From Nonomuraea coxensis DSM 45129 (GTDB taxonomy: Bacteria; Actinomycetota; Actinomycetes; Streptosporangiales; Streptosporangiaceae), in assembly GCF_019397265.1 (NCBI RefSeq), contig NZ_CP068985.1, positions 2,212,501 through 2,276,500 on the forward strand: 64,000 bases of DNA. The letters are read 5' to 3'. The position numbers and the translations under genes were made by a program. The notes beneath the pieces were generated by a model, which saw only the letters and a program-made list of their open reading frames with translations, searched no databases and was not told the DNA's origin. The stretch's first letter is position 1. The number at the start of each line of letters is the position of its first letter. Positions 63,326-64,000 of this stretch are shown here, in pieces.

Positions 63326-64000
63326 CTAACTCGTGTACTGGGAACCGAGCGCGCGCAGCCGCGCGTGCGCGGACTCGTAGACGCCCGGCCCGCCGAGGTA
63401 TGCCTTGGGCACCTTGGCCACCATCGTGTAGTTGGTGTCGCACACGTTGCCCACCGGCGCCTCCCCGGCCTGGCTGACGAGCTGGTAGGCGTCCAGGGTG
63501 TCGAGCCCGGTCAGCTCGGCGGCCCAGGTGACCAGGTCGTGCTGGCTGATCCGGTAGGCGTCCTCCAGCGGCCGGGCCGAGCCCGTGGACATCAGGTGGA
63601 GGTCGTCCTCCAGCCGGGGCCACGGCGTGGCCACGCCCTTGATCAGCTCGACCGCGACCACGGTGTTCATGGCGGACTCGACCGCGGTGCCGCACACCTC
63701 GCCGTGGCCCTGCCTGGCGTGCCCGTCGCCGATCGCGAACAGGCCGCCCTCGACGTTGACGCCCAGGTAGACGGTGACGCCCGCGCGCAGCTCGGGGGTG
63801 TCCATGTTGCCGCCGTGCGCGTCGGGGGTGATGGTCATGCGGGCCTCGTTGGCGCCGGGGGCGACGCCGACCGTGCCGTGCATGGGGTCGAGCGGCAGCT
63901 CCACGCTGAAGTCGCTGGAGCGGGCGTGGTAGACGGCCACGCCCTTGTCGAGGTCGAGGTCGTAGCGCCAGACGCGCTCCTCCAGCGGCGGCTGGAGCAT
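63326..64000 (-). CDS. Acetamidase/formamidase family protein, 5' end beyond window
   Basis: The visible 224 residues contain LPLDPMHGTVGVAP, GGNMDTPELRAGVTVYLGVNVEGGLF, IGDGHARQGHGEVCGTAVE and DLVTWAAELTGL, all typical of the FmdA/AmdA amidase family, which hydrolyses formamide or acetamide to ammonia and acid. The family is about 310-320 aa long, so roughly 90 N-terminal residues lie outside the window and the Met at the edge is probably internal. The stop is TAG at 63326. The link to nitrogen supply recalls the urease module. Confidence 0.92.
   Translation of the reverse strand: MLQPPLEERVWRYDLDLDKGVAVYHARSSDFSVELPLDPMHGTVGVAPGANEARMTITPDAHGGNMDTPELRAGVTVYLGVNVEGGLFAIGDGHARQGHGEVCGTAVESAMNTVVAVELIKGVATPWPRLEDDLHLMSTGSARPLEDAYRISQHDLVTWAAELTGLDTLDAYQLVSQAGEAPVGNVCDTNYTMVAKVPKAYLGGPGVYESAHARLRALGSQYTS

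Overview
The window is GC-rich actinomycete chromosome, most likely from the order Streptosporangiales (Nonomuraea-like; this is inferred from gene content and style, not proven). GTG starts are frequent, stop/start overlaps of 1-4 nt are common, and TTA codons are rare. The core order lepA ... hemW - hrcA - dnaJ - rsmE ... HIT - phoH - ybeY - CBS/CNNM - cytidine-deaminase-like - nudix - era is the usual actinobacterial housekeeping neighbourhood. I saw no rRNA, tRNA, CRISPR array, transposase or phage gene.

Layout. 1-2872: the 5' part of a secreted GH18-like protein (cut by the window edge) and lepA. 2893-15643: a block of about 13 kb separating lepA from hemW. It holds a thioesterase pair, an acetyltransferase, an ABC exporter, an AfsQ1/Q2/Q3-like two-component system with lipoprotein, a VanY-type D,D-peptidase, an operon ddl - murF - amino-acid racemase, a MOSC protein and a chitinase. 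15789-29890: housekeeping genes with a CIRCE element before hrcA, a SigE-family sigma factor with a one-pass membrane partner, and a possible structured leader with a strong terminator before a lipoprotein gene. 29881-39628: a urea module, with the urease operon ureABCFGD divergent from the urea ABC transporter urtABCDE. 39661-51644: regulatory and accessory genes, namely a large SARP/AfsR-type regulator, a Mut7-C RNase protein, a TAXI binding protein, an XRE remnant, a second two-component system with an MHS transporter, and a Ser/Thr kinase fused to a GH6-like domain. 51682-64000: a decayed DDAH pseudogene, leuA with an attenuation-type leader peptide, a reductase, an operon MFS - Rph-like phosphotransferase - TetR, a second TetR divergent from YrdB/epimerase/Gfo-Idh genes, a trypsin-like protease, and a truncated acetamidase/formamidase.

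How parts work together. The most interesting unit lies at 6.9-13.6 kb. Two 59-nt segments, 53/59 identical, sit directly upstream of the AfsQ1-like regulator gene and upstream of the ddl-murF-racemase operon. Each carries a direct-repeat pair of the form GTGAC-n6-ATGAC, which fits the AfsQ1 box GTnAC-n6-GTnAC. A related pair lies about 40 nt before vanY. This predicts that one two-component system controls its own synthesis, trimming of stem-peptide D-Ala, and a second set of D-Ala-D-Ala ligation enzymes. The ligase keeps the D-Ala-D-Ala-type YEAKY loop and no vanH or vanX is present, so this is not a standard vanHAX resistance cluster. A second unusual protein is the membrane Ser/Thr kinase whose outer domain resembles a GH6 cellulase with an altered active site, possibly a polysaccharide sensor.
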